Positions 36,501-45,211 of a stretch of DNA of 64,000 nt are shown one piece after another. The first letter of the stretch is position 1. Each line of letters opens with the position of its first letter. This DNA is from a virus. The translations under genes were made by a program, and so were the position numbers. The stretch covers positions 62,001 through 126,000 of IMG/VR virus record IMGVR_UViG_3300044701_000569; one strand, given 5' to 3'. The notes under the pieces were generated by a model. It saw only the letters and a program-made list of their open reading frames with translations, did not search any database and was not told the DNA's origin.

Positions 36501-37481
36501 CTTAACTATGTCGCCAACTTTATAGCGTACAGCTTGTGCCCAGTCACCGATAAAATGTGTACCGTCATACACAGTGTCCCATTTTTCAATGTCAGCTTCT
36601 AATCCGCTTGACACTGTAGATGCACTGGTATGTCCTGTGTTGCATCTATAAACTATGCCACCGTATACTACTAGATCTCCTACTTTATATCTCGTACTAG
36701 TTAGCCAAACATTTTTCCAGTCTTCAGATTCAGTTACTTCTCTCCAGAAACGTTGATTGACTTCTAATCCTAGTGAAGCTAATATTGTTGAGGTATGGAT
36801 AGTTAAGCACTCGTATATTTTACCGCCATAACGTACTTTATCTCTTTCGTTGTAAAGTGTATTAAGTTGCCATGTGCCGCGCCAATGTGATCCTTCAAAC
36901 ATCAGCTCCCAAGTTGAACTTGTTGATGCAGCTATTGAGTTTCCGTAGCCTGTAGCAGCCTGTGACCAATAGTATAATGTGTTTGGAGTATCATCTTTAA
37001 TTTCAATCCTAACCTCTCTAAGACCAGCAGAAGAAAATCCTGAAACATATCCAGTAGCACTTACTTCAACATTGTCTAGATAATAAGTTACGTTTTTTGT
37101 ATAGTTACTGCCGCCGCCGTAAAATCCATTGGCTGTAGATGAAAAGTATAAAGGATGTTGACTTGCTGAAAAAGAAACGTTAGATGCATCATTTTGATTA
37201 AAAATATAAGGTCTACCCTTTTTAAGTGTTAAGTCAGGTCTTTCAACACCATTAATAAAAAACACATCAGCTGTGTCTGCTGTATTTCTAGCAACAGTTA
37301 CTACTAGATCTCTCGGTGTGCTACCAAAGTCAGTATAAAAAGCACTGCTCGAAGTATGCGAATCTAATGCTACATAGGCTTTGCCTGCATAATACACTAC
37401 ATCGTCTTTGGTATAGTCTGTAGCAGGTGCCCAGTTACCTGTCCATCTAAATTTAAGTCTATCTATTTTAAAATTAGCCAT
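33501..37481 (-). CDS. Large tail fibre, sister of the 1824-residue protein
   Basis: This 1326-residue virion protein has the same architecture as its neighbour: seven Trp-Tyr-Gly-His-Thr-Ser repeats, a beta-helix (VYYVATDGVDAAGRGTTL, ISIPAGVALVGDELRST) and the same C-terminal block (VGELFKVEQATGIITLNA, QRALKTYIAAQIGGGG). It lacks the propeller. Between repeats 1 and 2 (residues about 55-185) it carries a cupredoxin-shaped domain with HPLYFSS (H109), but the Cys-x2-His-x2-Met positions read YYWSQAATGYG, so copper binding is unlikely. The ribosome site is AAAGG. Confidence 0.82.
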   Translation of the reverse strand: MANFKIDRLKFRWTGNWAPATDYTKDDVVYYAGKAYVALDSHTSSSAFYTDFGSTPRDLVVTVARNTADTADVFFINGVERPDLTLKKGRPYIFNQNDASNVSFSASQHPLYFSSTANGFYGGGSNYTKNVTYYLDNVEVSATGYVSGFSSAGLREVRIEIKDDTPNTLYYWSQAATGYGNSIAASTSSTWELMFEGSHWRGTWQLNTLYNERDKVRYGGKIYECLTIHTSTILASLGLEVNQRFWREVTESEDWKNVWLTSTRYKVGDLVVYGGIVYRCNTGHTSASTVSSGLEADIEKWDTVYDGTHFIGDWAQAVRYKVGDIVKYGSTLWVANTEHTSTGFAANLANWTVYLEGLEFESIYDSSTYYQQGDVVWYGGYNYRAKQNNTNQNPVTASAYWQPVSERYTFDGDWAVGPAYEVGNVVRHRGYLYVAVADNTNEEPPNLSYWEIVSPSEAWRGLWITGISYKLGDLATYGSTTYVCKLAHTGSSPTRPDTDIAGSGTYWDVYVEGHSSNVLAAQGDILWYNSGAKDRFPKGSENELIKVSNGTTFDWDLFGNVSKVYYVATDGVDAAGRGTTLNEPWRTIKYACANITGPATIFIKTGVYEEELPISIPAGVALVGDELRSTIVQPAAGYESTDMFYVRNATGIRNMTLQGLFDTLSSPNEYFTQRPLNDVKFVSLDPGTGTGDSTVWITNKSPYIQNVTTFGTGCVGLKVDGSLHAGGNDSIVANDFTQVISDGIGCWITDLGRAELVSVFTYYCHVGYLATAGGKIRATNGNNSYGDYGSIAEGIDATETPITGSVNNRNFEAQIGYVFTDGDQILSLEYTNAGINYDSAAAYTFTGAGLNAAVSSANVVTNGIYEIRITDPYDSGTVGGTGYLIRQNYAQGGSGSSGTITLANSDESEESVYLGMKLVIISGAGVGQYGYISAYDPLTKIASISKESDDTSGWDHMLSGTPIVDPASTSRYQIEPRVIISVGTGTRATARVAIASGRIGSFRIINPGSGYLNQPTITVVDPNATSTGTWTARIGSGVLAQPTFSNRGTGYVTANATVTGVGLQDAFQTGSYIWVTGLTGQPGPGANVQFNGNSTVYRLVTIEDITGSLGNQSAKLRVSPRIDTYESPAHSSAITVRENYSQVRLTGHDFLDIGTGNFVETNYPGLPQNEPEAFRETNDAGGGRVFYTSTDQDGNFRVGELFKVEQATGIITLNADAFDLTGLTELRLGGVVLGGTGAVIREFSTDATLGANSNNIVPTQRALKTYIAAQIGGGGEDLNVSQLRAGQIIINNNQITSATGSIDFDAVARFTGGVEGSLLALAYFKR

Positions 37482-37492
37482 AGTTGTAACCT

Positions 37493-37870
37493 TTATTCTG
37501 TTCCGTCAGAGCTTATACCAGAAGGATATGTGTAAGCTGTATTCAATCTCATAACTAGATCACCGTCATCATTTATGTAGTAAAGAGCGTTTCTATCATC
37601 CCATCTGTACTGTTCATATACTAAGTTTTGATAAAGTAGGTCTCTGTCTTGATTTCGTCCTTCGAAGAAATCTTGACCTATTTCAAAATAAGGATAGTTG
37701 TCTTCTTCTGCACCGGGCTTGTTTACGCTAATTGAATCAGAATTATTTAATTGATCAACTTTACCAAAAAACAATTCTCCCTTGTCTGTTCTTCTAAATC
37801 CGTAGAAAAATCTGCTGCTGAGAGTAGCTGCTACAGAATCCGGAGTAAACCCAATATAATTTAATGACAT
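37493..37870 (-). CDS. Small virion protein, 125 residues
   Basis: An acidic protein with MSLNYIGFTPDSVAATLSSR at the N terminus and QYRWDDRNALYYINDDGDLV towards the C terminus. I do not recognise a named family. It sits between a 110-residue family member and a large fibre gene with spacings of about ten bases, so it is probably co-expressed and part of the fibre or baseplate. Its ribosome site is AAGGA. Confidence 0.65.
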   Translation of the reverse strand: MSLNYIGFTPDSVAATLSSRFFYGFRRTDKGELFFGKVDQLNNSDSISVNKPGAEEDNYPYFEIGQDFFEGRNQDRDLLYQNLVYEQYRWDDRNALYYINDDGDLVMRLNTAYTYPSGISSDGTE

Positions 37871-37879
37871 AATTTTTCC

Positions 37880-38209
37880 TTATACGATATCTACGTAGCT
37901 TATCACAGCATCTAGCGCACTGTCTTGATCAGCCACCAACAACAATTGATTTAGCGGTGCTAGTATTAATTTTTCACCTGCACTTAATGCTCTTAAACTT
38001 GAGTGTGCTGGTATCATTACATCTCTAAGATAATAACCTTCAACACTGGTATCATCATGCACTAGAACACTTGCATAGACAATTCCAGAAGTTAAGTTAG
38101 CAAGACTTAGTCCAATTACAGTTGATCTTGTACCAGCATTAGTTTCAAGTGCAAGTATAGGTACTGTTCCTATTTCTTTAATTACTTTATTTTTAAACGT
38201 TGTTGCCAT
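37880..38209 (-). CDS. Small virion protein, 110-residue family, copy B
   Basis: This 109-residue protein follows the family pattern: a hydrophobic first half with NAGTRSTVIGLSLANLTSG, then YYLRDVMIPAHSSLRALS, GEKLILAPLNQLLLVADQ and an AVISYVDIV end. The related copies are at 27654 and 45212. It is four bases downstream of the 1112-residue fibre gene and is probably a partner or cap of that fibre. Confidence 0.65.
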   Translation of the reverse strand: MATTFKNKVIKEIGTVPILALETNAGTRSTVIGLSLANLTSGIVYASVLVHDDTSVEGYYLRDVMIPAHSSLRALSAGEKLILAPLNQLLLVADQDSALDAVISYVDIV

Positions 38210-38213
38210 TCTT

Positions 38214-41200
38214 TTATCCTAATGTCAAAATATATTCAACTGCTAAATTTTCAGCGGCAGTAAAAGTAATAGCACCAGAACTACCTGCTACAGATACCCA
38301 ACTTACTCCGTCCCAGATTTCTAAATAGCTTTGATCAGTATTATATCTAACCATACCTAATTCTCTATACGGAGGAATAGGTCTTTCAGTATCTAAACCA
38401 ACTGGGACAACAAAACCTTTATTGCCCTCTATTTTAAAATAACCGGTACCACTGTTTCTAAAGTATGTTATACCGTTGTTAGTTCTATTTATAATAGATG
38501 AATCTTTAAATCCTAGTTCGTCAATAACAACTGAACCAATTCCATTAGCATTTAATAACAGATCTTGATTAAGTGTTGTAATACTAATAGTGTTATCGTC
38601 TATTGATATATCATCTACTTCAAATCTATCTGCTCTAAATCTAGCCGAAGTCATATCAGCAACTAAAGAGCCATCAGCATAAAATCTAATAGTATTATCA
38701 TTTGCACCAGGAGTTAATTCAGCAGTGATATAGGTGTTTAGATCTAAGTCGTAAACACCATTAAGTGCTATCCAATTTCCATCATACCCTTCAAACAGGT
38801 TAGTGTCAGTGTTGTATCTTATCATACCAACACTAGGTGTTCCTGGTCGTTCTGCTATAGATCCTGTGGGTAAATTAAATGCGCCCGTGGCATTTAATCT
38901 TACAGTTCCGCTAGCTGCATCTAGTATAATATCGCCTGTGGTGCTTGATATTGTATTGCCACTAATTACTAAATTACCAGTATTAATTTGTTCGCCAGTA
39001 ATTGTTGTTGTGCTAGCACCAGTTGTAATAGATATACCAGTACTAGTTTCAATATTAAATGTTGCACTAGTAAAGTTTACTGTACCCGTCTGTTGATCTA
39101 CAAAGAATAAATCACCAACTCTAAAATCACCATCATGATCAACTGAGCTATATCTTATTCTTGCATTGTTTAGTTCTATAACTTCGTTAGTTTGTATAAC
39201 AGTTAACGGATCGTTTGACGTTTCTTTTCCGTTACCTATATAAGCAAAGTTTTGACTAATTAGGTACATCAATACGCCCGGACCGTTTCCGTAAGCACCG
39301 TAATTTCCGTATACACAAGCACTGGCAATAGAACGAACCTCGCCACCAAAGTCAGTAAAGTCAACCAGTGTTATTGCTGTAGCAGTTGCGCCGCCACTAA
39401 ATCTAACATCCTGCACCTGTTGAGCATCGTCGTCAATAGTAATAGAGCTGTCTGTGCCGTTAAAATGTAGTAGCAGTACAGTGTATTGATCGCTTAGATA
39501 TTCTGCTGTAGGAACAGTAAAAGTACCTGAACTGCGGCCGCTACCTTTTGAAATTCTTACTTCGTCAATGCGTCCAGCAAATGCAAAACTTCCATTAGGG
39601 TCTGCACCTATTCTCACAGGGCGAGCTGCATAGCTATTAGCATCAACATAAGTAGAACCGACCTGTACGCCATTTATAAATGCTCGTGTATTGCCACTTA
39701 CTCTAGATAAACGCACATGTGTCCAAGTGCTAATAGGAACTGTTCCAACAGGGCCTATTCTAAAATTAAAATTGTAGTAGAAATAAAGCTGATTAGCATC
39801 TGTAAGACCTAAGACAATGCCGCCGCCATCACCGGGACTAGCAGTTCTTAGGTCAAAGATAGTTCTATACGTACCTGTTGTAGTTGGATACAACCATGCT
39901 TCTAAGCAAAAATCACCTGTACCAAATCCAAAATCAGCATGGGATGGATAAGAAATATAATCCCCTGTGCCATCAAGTTCTAAACTTGCTGTGCCAAACT
40001 TCTTAAGAGAAGTATCTAATCTAGCTTCATTTGCAATAGTTGCAGTCTTACCGGCTCTTTCAAGATAAGTTTCAAATCCCGTCTGCTTACCAGTTATATA
40101 AAATTTACCGTCAACGTCTTTACTTGCAATAGTACCTGTTGCTAGAACAGTTACTCCGTCAGTATCATAGTAGGTTACAGTTTCACCTGAATTAAATGTG
40201 CCTGTTACATTATCAACTCTTAGTGCTGTTTTACCTTGACCTTGTAGTCCTGTTGCACCATCAAAAGCGTACATGCCTCTGTTGGCAAAATATGTAAAGC
40301 AGTTGAGCCATTCAACTCTTGCACCGTTTGTAATTACCAGTGCATCTACACCGGGTGTGATAAAAGTTACTGAGTGAAATAAACAACTTGCTTCGCGTGA
40401 GCTTACACTAGCCACTGCACCATCAATGTACGCACCTTTGCCTGCATCACCCGCTGCAAATCCTCTAGGATCACTGCCGCTGGTTACAGAGCCTGATGTA
40501 ATAACTGATACGTTTCTAACATAAGGTGAACGACTGGTTACTGTAAATCCGGGCGCAAATTTAAACGCATATCCTGTAAAGAAATCTTTTACAGTTATGT
40601 CTTCAACTGTTACTTCACCGTTAAGTAGGAATGCGTCATTATTTTGTGTGGCAATGCTAGGCTTAATATTAACGCTTCTTAAACTGTGTCCTTTGACAGT
40701 TACGCCAGCTGGAACTGTAATTGGAAATGTTTCTGTATATGTTCCTGGATAAATGTGAATAGTATCACCAGCACCTGCTACTGTTACAGCGTGTGTTAGA
40801 CTAGCAAACGGAGCACTTGGATGATCACCGTCAAGCGAATCGCTTCCGTTTTCCGCAACATAGTAAATGTTACCCTGTCTTAGAGCTAGTTCTACTCCAT
40901 CAACTGTTAAGTTAGCGGTATTGATAGTTGCAGTGTCTGCATAGATATTATCTACATAGGCATTGCGCCATTGTTTGCCGCCTGTTGCTGGATCAGAACC
41001 TAGATCATAAGCATTTGAACTATCAGGAATTATGTTTGATACTATTTCAGCATTAAAGACTACATTATCAGTGTCTTGATTACCAATAGTAATGTTCCCG
41101 TCAGCAGTAATAGATCCTGTAGCTACTATGTTACCGTAAACATTTGTATCTGCAAATATCTCTACAGTACCTGTACCGTTTGGACGAAATTCTAAATTTT

Positions 41201-41552
41201 CATTGGATGTGTTTGTACTGATTATGTTATCTTCAATACTAACACTGTCAACAGTTAATTTGTTTTGATATACAACAGTATCAGCTGTACCTAACTCTAG
41301 TGTAGGCTGTGTTGTACTGATTGTGTTGCCTGAGAATGTAACATCAGCAATATTAGCTAATGTACTTACTGTTAGATTTGTACTGTAAACTGAACCGTTT
41401 ACATCTAGATCGTATTGAGGTGATGCTGTTCGTATACCGATACGGCTGTTGTTAACATCAAGATATAATAGATCAGTCTCAAAGGCCAGATTTACTCCCT
41501 CGCGAAGGAGGTTAGCCTTTAAGAGCGGACCACTAATACGACCAATAGCCAT
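38214..41552 (-). CDS. Beta-helix tail fibre with inserted LamG-like domain
   Basis: This 1112-residue virion protein starts MAIGRISGPLLKANLLREGV, a start shared with the next fibre upstream. Residues about 225-470 form a predicted right-handed beta-helix (IYYVAENGSDSLDGDHPSAPF, YTETFPITVPAGVTVKGHSLR). Residues about 511-704 are a LamG/concanavalin-type jelly roll (SLELDGTGDYISYPS, FCLEAWLYPTTTGTYRTIFDL, WTHVRLSRVSGNTRAFINGV), a likely sugar-binding domain. After it the beta-helix family resumes with CVYGNYGAYGNGPG. C-terminal repeats of the form P-x-x-G-M-I-R-Y-N-T-D complete the protein. The ribosome site is GAGGAG. Confidence 0.82.
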   Translation of the reverse strand: MAIGRISGPLLKANLLREGVNLAFETDLLYLDVNNSRIGIRTASPQYDLDVNGSVYSTNLTVSTLANIADVTFSGNTISTTQPTLELGTADTVVYQNKLTVDSVSIEDNIISTNTSNENLEFRPNGTGTVEIFADTNVYGNIVATGSITADGNITIGNQDTDNVVFNAEIVSNIIPDSSNAYDLGSDPATGGKQWRNAYVDNIYADTATINTANLTVDGVELALRQGNIYYVAENGSDSLDGDHPSAPFASLTHAVTVAGAGDTIHIYPGTYTETFPITVPAGVTVKGHSLRSVNIKPSIATQNNDAFLLNGEVTVEDITVKDFFTGYAFKFAPGFTVTSRSPYVRNVSVITSGSVTSGSDPRGFAAGDAGKGAYIDGAVASVSSREASCLFHSVTFITPGVDALVITNGARVEWLNCFTYFANRGMYAFDGATGLQGQGKTALRVDNVTGTFNSGETVTYYDTDGVTVLATGTIASKDVDGKFYITGKQTGFETYLERAGKTATIANEARLDTSLKKFGTASLELDGTGDYISYPSHADFGFGTGDFCLEAWLYPTTTGTYRTIFDLRTASPGDGGGIVLGLTDANQLYFYYNFNFRIGPVGTVPISTWTHVRLSRVSGNTRAFINGVQVGSTYVDANSYAARPVRIGADPNGSFAFAGRIDEVRISKGSGRSSGTFTVPTAEYLSDQYTVLLLHFNGTDSSITIDDDAQQVQDVRFSGGATATAITLVDFTDFGGEVRSIASACVYGNYGAYGNGPGVLMYLISQNFAYIGNGKETSNDPLTVIQTNEVIELNNARIRYSSVDHDGDFRVGDLFFVDQQTGTVNFTSATFNIETSTGISITTGASTTTITGEQINTGNLVISGNTISSTTGDIILDAASGTVRLNATGAFNLPTGSIAERPGTPSVGMIRYNTDTNLFEGYDGNWIALNGVYDLDLNTYITAELTPGANDNTIRFYADGSLVADMTSARFRADRFEVDDISIDDNTISITTLNQDLLLNANGIGSVVIDELGFKDSSIINRTNNGITYFRNSGTGYFKIEGNKGFVVPVGLDTERPIPPYRELGMVRYNTDQSYLEIWDGVSWVSVAGSSGAITFTAAENLAVEYILTLG

Positions 41553-41561
41553 CTCTTCTCC

Positions 41562-41660
41562 TCAATACGGGGATCCTGTCCCTCCAACCAAATTCTCATC
41601 CTTACGGCTCTTTGCTGGTTGACCACAGTTTGGTCCTGCGAGAGTTGGTCGCTCCTGCAT
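41562..41660 (-). CDS. Possible 32-residue peptide in the late leader
   Basis: An ORF of 32 codons (start MQERPTLAGPNCGQ, end GGTGSPY) lies between the late promoter at 41667 and the fibre gene, ending ten bases before the fibre ATG. Its ATG is at about +2 of the predicted transcript, so it would be translated as a near-leaderless message, as several other genes here appear to be. The leader is more GC-rich than its surroundings and can also fold (GACCA with TGGTC), so a structured leader is the alternative. Confidence 0.35.
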   Translation of the reverse strand: MQERPTLAGPNCGQPAKSRKDENLVGGTGSPY

Positions 41661-41666
41661 TAGTAG

Positions 41667-41674
41667 TATTTATC
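41667..41674 (-). promoter_or_regulatory. T4-type late promoter GATAAATA with a long leader
   Basis: It lies between two large fibre genes. The leader to the fibre ATG at 41552 is about 110 bases, the longest late leader in the window, and contains the 32-codon ORF. Confidence 0.7.
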
Positions 41675-41685
41675 GATTTTTGGAT

Positions 41686-44676
41686 TTAACCTAAGACAAG
41701 GGTGTAAATATCAAGAATTTCACCCATAAGTTCTGCAGTAACAATTTCGCCTTCGCCTGCTGATCTCTGCCACTCGCTGCCGTTCCAAGTTTCAAGATAG
41801 TCTCTGTCAGTATTCCAGCGTGTAGTTCCTTGTGGTGGAACTGAGGGACGTTCTACATCTGTACCTGTAGGAATTACTAGTCCCCGAACATTATCAAACA
41901 CTAGATAACCATTATTAGTATGACTAACACTTAGATTATTATTACTAGTATTATCTATAACATTATCGTATACAGCTAAATCATCAAAATATACAACTCC
42001 AGTTCCGTTAGCTTCTAGTTCTAAATTTGAATTAGAAGTTGATGTTGTAATTAGGTTATTCTGAATTAAAATATCTCCGGTATACAATCCAGTTAACTGT
42101 ATTGCACCTGGTATTACTCTACCTGCTTCTATGCTATTTGCAGTAAAAATAATGTGTCCTTGAAGGTTGTTAGCATTAATACTTGTATTTCTATTTTCAC
42201 TGAATACTCCATTAAAAGTAGTTGTAGTAGTACTATATCCTTCAAATCGTTGCGAAGTTGTATTATAACGTATATCCGACTGTTCAGATATACGCTGTGC
42301 TGTAGTTCCTCTAGGAAGTATTATATTTGAATTACTAGATACATTTAAAAAACCAGATCCAGGATTCCATATTAGGTCACCGTTTACTGTTACTACAGAA
42401 TTTCCGCTGAATCTAATATTACCTATATCAATGCGTTCGCCGTCAATGTAAGTAATTTCTCCGCCAGTGTTTATAACTATTGCACTTACGCCACTAAAGT
42501 CAATACTGCTAGCATCAATACTAGTTTCACCTGTATCAAAGTCTACGTAGAATACGTTCCCAACTCTAAATGTCCCTCTAGCATCTGTTGACACATAATA
42601 GATTTTTCCGCTGTTTAGTTCTACAGCTTCTTGATCTCTTAGCGTTAGCGTTGAATCGTTATTTGCTTCTGTGCCGGCGCCTATGTATGCAAAGTTTTGT
42701 CCTATTAGATACATCAGCGTGTCTGCACCGTCTGCTACAGCACCGTAATTTCCGTATACACTGGCCGATCCAATAGAACGAATTTCTGCTCCAAACTCTG
42801 TGCCTAAATTTGCAAAGCCTGCTGATCCCTGTAGTGCATACAATCCTCTGTTTGCAAAATATGTAAATGAGTTAAGCCATTCTACCCTCACGCCATTTGT
42901 CATAGTAATACAATCAACACCTGGAGTTATAAATGTAGCACTGTGAAACAGCATACTTGCTTGTGTGCTGGCACTGTTTAATTCACTACCGTCAATCCAT
43001 GCTCCGGCTCCTGCTGGAATCGCAGACGTTGTTGCAGGAGAAGAAAAAATTGGAATTCCTGAAGCAGGAACTAAAGACGTAGTTACATATATTCTCCACA
43101 TGTTAGTATTAATAGGATCTTCAATTACGTAATCTACAACATAAAGAACACCGTTATTATTAATAGACCAATCTGCGCCAACTACAGTATTAAAATCTGA
43201 AGGTAAGTTAGTTTTATAATAAGCTACCCAAGGTTCTCCAACAGAAGCTCCTGTAGTATCATAGTCATTAGGTGGAAGAATAAAAGTTGTTCCGCTAGGA
43301 TATATGGAAAAAGAATAACCTTGCTGCAAGGAATCGAACGGTTCAGCTAAAATAAGATTCCATAACGTTGTTGGATCTGCCGGTGACGGTTCGTATCCTG
43401 TGATTGTATAAAACGTAACAGGAGATAAAGGACCAAAATGAGTTGCCATTGTTTTTCCAACCCAGCTTTGCACTAGTGCTTCGCTATGTCCAGATTTAGT
43501 TACAGTTATTCCATATGTGTCGAAAGATAGGCCGAGGCCTTCTGGATCAACATAAACTTCTCCAGGCGCAGTTGACGCTGCTGTTTCTGCTGTTATAACA
43601 CTTACGTTTCTTACATACGGGCTACGTTCATTAATAATTGCTCCAGAAGCAAATCTAAATGCATAGCCTGTGTTATTTCCGCTATCAAACGTAAAATCTC
43701 TAACAGTTATATTTTCAACTAGAGTATTTTGATTTAAATGAAATATGTCTTCGCCCTGACTAGCAGTGTTTGGACTTATTATTGTATTCCTTAAATCTTC
43801 GCCAGTGATAGTTGTATTCTGTGGAACTATTAGAGGAGTAGTTTCTTCATACTCTCCGGGATAGATATGTATTGTTACAGGGCCTGCTGTGCTGCCGTCT
43901 GCGACTGCAAGAGCATGGGCTATTGTTCTAAACGGACCTTGAGGATGATCACCTACATTTGTGTCATCACCATTTACGGCAACAAAAAAAGTGTTGCCTG
44001 GTCTAGTTGCTAGACTAGCATCTTCAACAACTACAACATTAGATACTAAGTTATTACCAATTAAATTGTTGGTATATAAATTTCTCCAACGTTTTACACT
44101 AGTACCTAAGTCGTAGGTTGACGTAGCATCTGGTATAATGTGGCTGTTAATATCTGCATTAAAATCTACACTGTCAGTATTGTCATTACCTAAAGTTAAT
44201 GTTCCGCCAAAAGTTATATCGCCTGTTGCGTGTAAACTTCCAGTAACATTTGTATTAGCATGTATTTCTAATGTACCAGTACCGTCGGGTCTAATTTCTA
44301 CATTAGAATTAGGTACAGTGGTACCAATAGAATTAAAATTTATATCAAGATCGTCTGTGCGAAGATTAGATAATTTAATTTGATTAGCTGCATTTAAAAA
44401 CATGTTGCCTGGTGCAACATTAATTGCTCCAGACTGTATTGTAAAATTAGCAACTTTTAAGTCTACGTCTTGTATTAGATGACTGGCGCCCAGCGTAGTT
44501 GCTACTTCAAGAACATCTATAGGACTTTCAGTATTAACACCAATTCTAGCTGTGTTTACTTTGAGCTGTAGTAATGCAGTGTCTAGTGTTTCGTTTTTAA
44601 AATTTAAATCAACACCGTTTCTTACAAGGTTGTCTTGTAAAACTCCACCACTGATTCTACCTATTTGCCCTGCCAT
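41686..44676 (-). CDS. Beta-helix tail fibre, sister of the 1112-residue protein
   Basis: This 996-residue virion protein has the same order as its neighbour: IGRISGGVLQDNLVRNGVDL start, beta-helix (TFFVAVNGDDTNVGDHPQGPF, TPLIVPQNTTITGEDLRNT), ASVYGNYGAVADGADTLMYL, and the same C-terminal modules ending LDIYTLVLG. It has no LamG domain. Instead an unrelated stretch of about 180 residues (around residues 370-555; KSGHSEALVQSWVGKTM to SSPATTSAIPAGAG) interrupts the same beta-helix region. A late promoter at 44698 and AAAGGAG precede the start. Confidence 0.8.
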   Translation of the reverse strand: MAGQIGRISGGVLQDNLVRNGVDLNFKNETLDTALLQLKVNTARIGVNTESPIDVLEVATTLGASHLIQDVDLKVANFTIQSGAINVAPGNMFLNAANQIKLSNLRTDDLDINFNSIGTTVPNSNVEIRPDGTGTLEIHANTNVTGSLHATGDITFGGTLTLGNDNTDSVDFNADINSHIIPDATSTYDLGTSVKRWRNLYTNNLIGNNLVSNVVVVEDASLATRPGNTFFVAVNGDDTNVGDHPQGPFRTIAHALAVADGSTAGPVTIHIYPGEYEETTPLIVPQNTTITGEDLRNTIISPNTASQGEDIFHLNQNTLVENITVRDFTFDSGNNTGYAFRFASGAIINERSPYVRNVSVITAETAASTAPGEVYVDPEGLGLSFDTYGITVTKSGHSEALVQSWVGKTMATHFGPLSPVTFYTITGYEPSPADPTTLWNLILAEPFDSLQQGYSFSIYPSGTTFILPPNDYDTTGASVGEPWVAYYKTNLPSDFNTVVGADWSINNNGVLYVVDYVIEDPINTNMWRIYVTTSLVPASGIPIFSSPATTSAIPAGAGAWIDGSELNSASTQASMLFHSATFITPGVDCITMTNGVRVEWLNSFTYFANRGLYALQGSAGFANLGTEFGAEIRSIGSASVYGNYGAVADGADTLMYLIGQNFAYIGAGTEANNDSTLTLRDQEAVELNSGKIYYVSTDARGTFRVGNVFYVDFDTGETSIDASSIDFSGVSAIVINTGGEITYIDGERIDIGNIRFSGNSVVTVNGDLIWNPGSGFLNVSSNSNIILPRGTTAQRISEQSDIRYNTTSQRFEGYSTTTTTFNGVFSENRNTSINANNLQGHIIFTANSIEAGRVIPGAIQLTGLYTGDILIQNNLITTSTSNSNLELEANGTGVVYFDDLAVYDNVIDNTSNNNLSVSHTNNGYLVFDNVRGLVIPTGTDVERPSVPPQGTTRWNTDRDYLETWNGSEWQRSAGEGEIVTAELMGEILDIYTLVLG

Positions 44677-44697
44677 TTAGGTCTCCTTTGACAGTAG

Positions 44698-44705
44698 TAT
44701 TTATT
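44698..44705 (-). promoter_or_regulatory. T4-type late promoter AATAAATA
   Basis: It overlaps the last codons of the 169-residue gene and is 22 bases upstream of the 996-residue fibre start. Confidence 0.65.
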
Positions 44706-45210
44706 TGTCAAAGTTGTGGATTACAGTTACGTCTTTTCCGAATGGAACTGCTGTACCAAACTCGATATACCATCCTTCTGCTTTTCCTGGAGGATTCTGC
44801 GCTAAGGAATAGTTTGTTCCTGGAATTTGATAAACGTTTTCTACAAATACTAAAATATTTCTTTCTGTAGCAGGTATAGGATAATCTGCATCGCCTGAAT
44901 TTAGTATACCAAATACAGTTTCAATTGCGTCACCTGGGCCAAATGTTTGCTGCACTATACCTGGATTTCTGTTTGGTTCTTTAAATCTTAGTTTTCTCCA
45001 AGCACCGTCTTGATAAGCTTCTACTTCATCTGTAGTTGTATTATATCTTAGATGTCCGTCAGTTGGGTAAAATGGTCGTTCAGATGTTGAACCTTTAGGA
45101 AGTCTAATAGAATTATTAGAATCCATAATTATTTGATCATTAGTGTCAAAGTGAACACCCTTGCCTGATAGGCTTCTTAAATTTGTACTTTGACGCTTTA
45201 AAAATCTCAT
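44701..45210 (-). CDS. Virion structural protein, 169 residues
   Basis: The N-terminal part contains IRLPKGSTSERPFYPTDGHL followed by RYNTTTDEVEAYQDGAWRKL, the same module found at the C termini of both beta-helix fibres. The second half (TFGPGDAIETVFGIL, NILVFVENVYQIPGTNY) is a beta domain seen in phage receptor-side proteins. It is likely a small baseplate or fibre-attachment protein. The start follows GGAAG. Confidence 0.65.
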   Translation of the reverse strand: MRFLKRQSTNLRSLSGKGVHFDTNDQIIMDSNNSIRLPKGSTSERPFYPTDGHLRYNTTTDEVEAYQDGAWRKLRFKEPNRNPGIVQQTFGPGDAIETVFGILNSGDADYPIPATERNILVFVENVYQIPGTNYSLAQNPPGKAEGWYIEFGTAVPFGKDVTVIHNFDK

Positions 45211-45211
45211 G

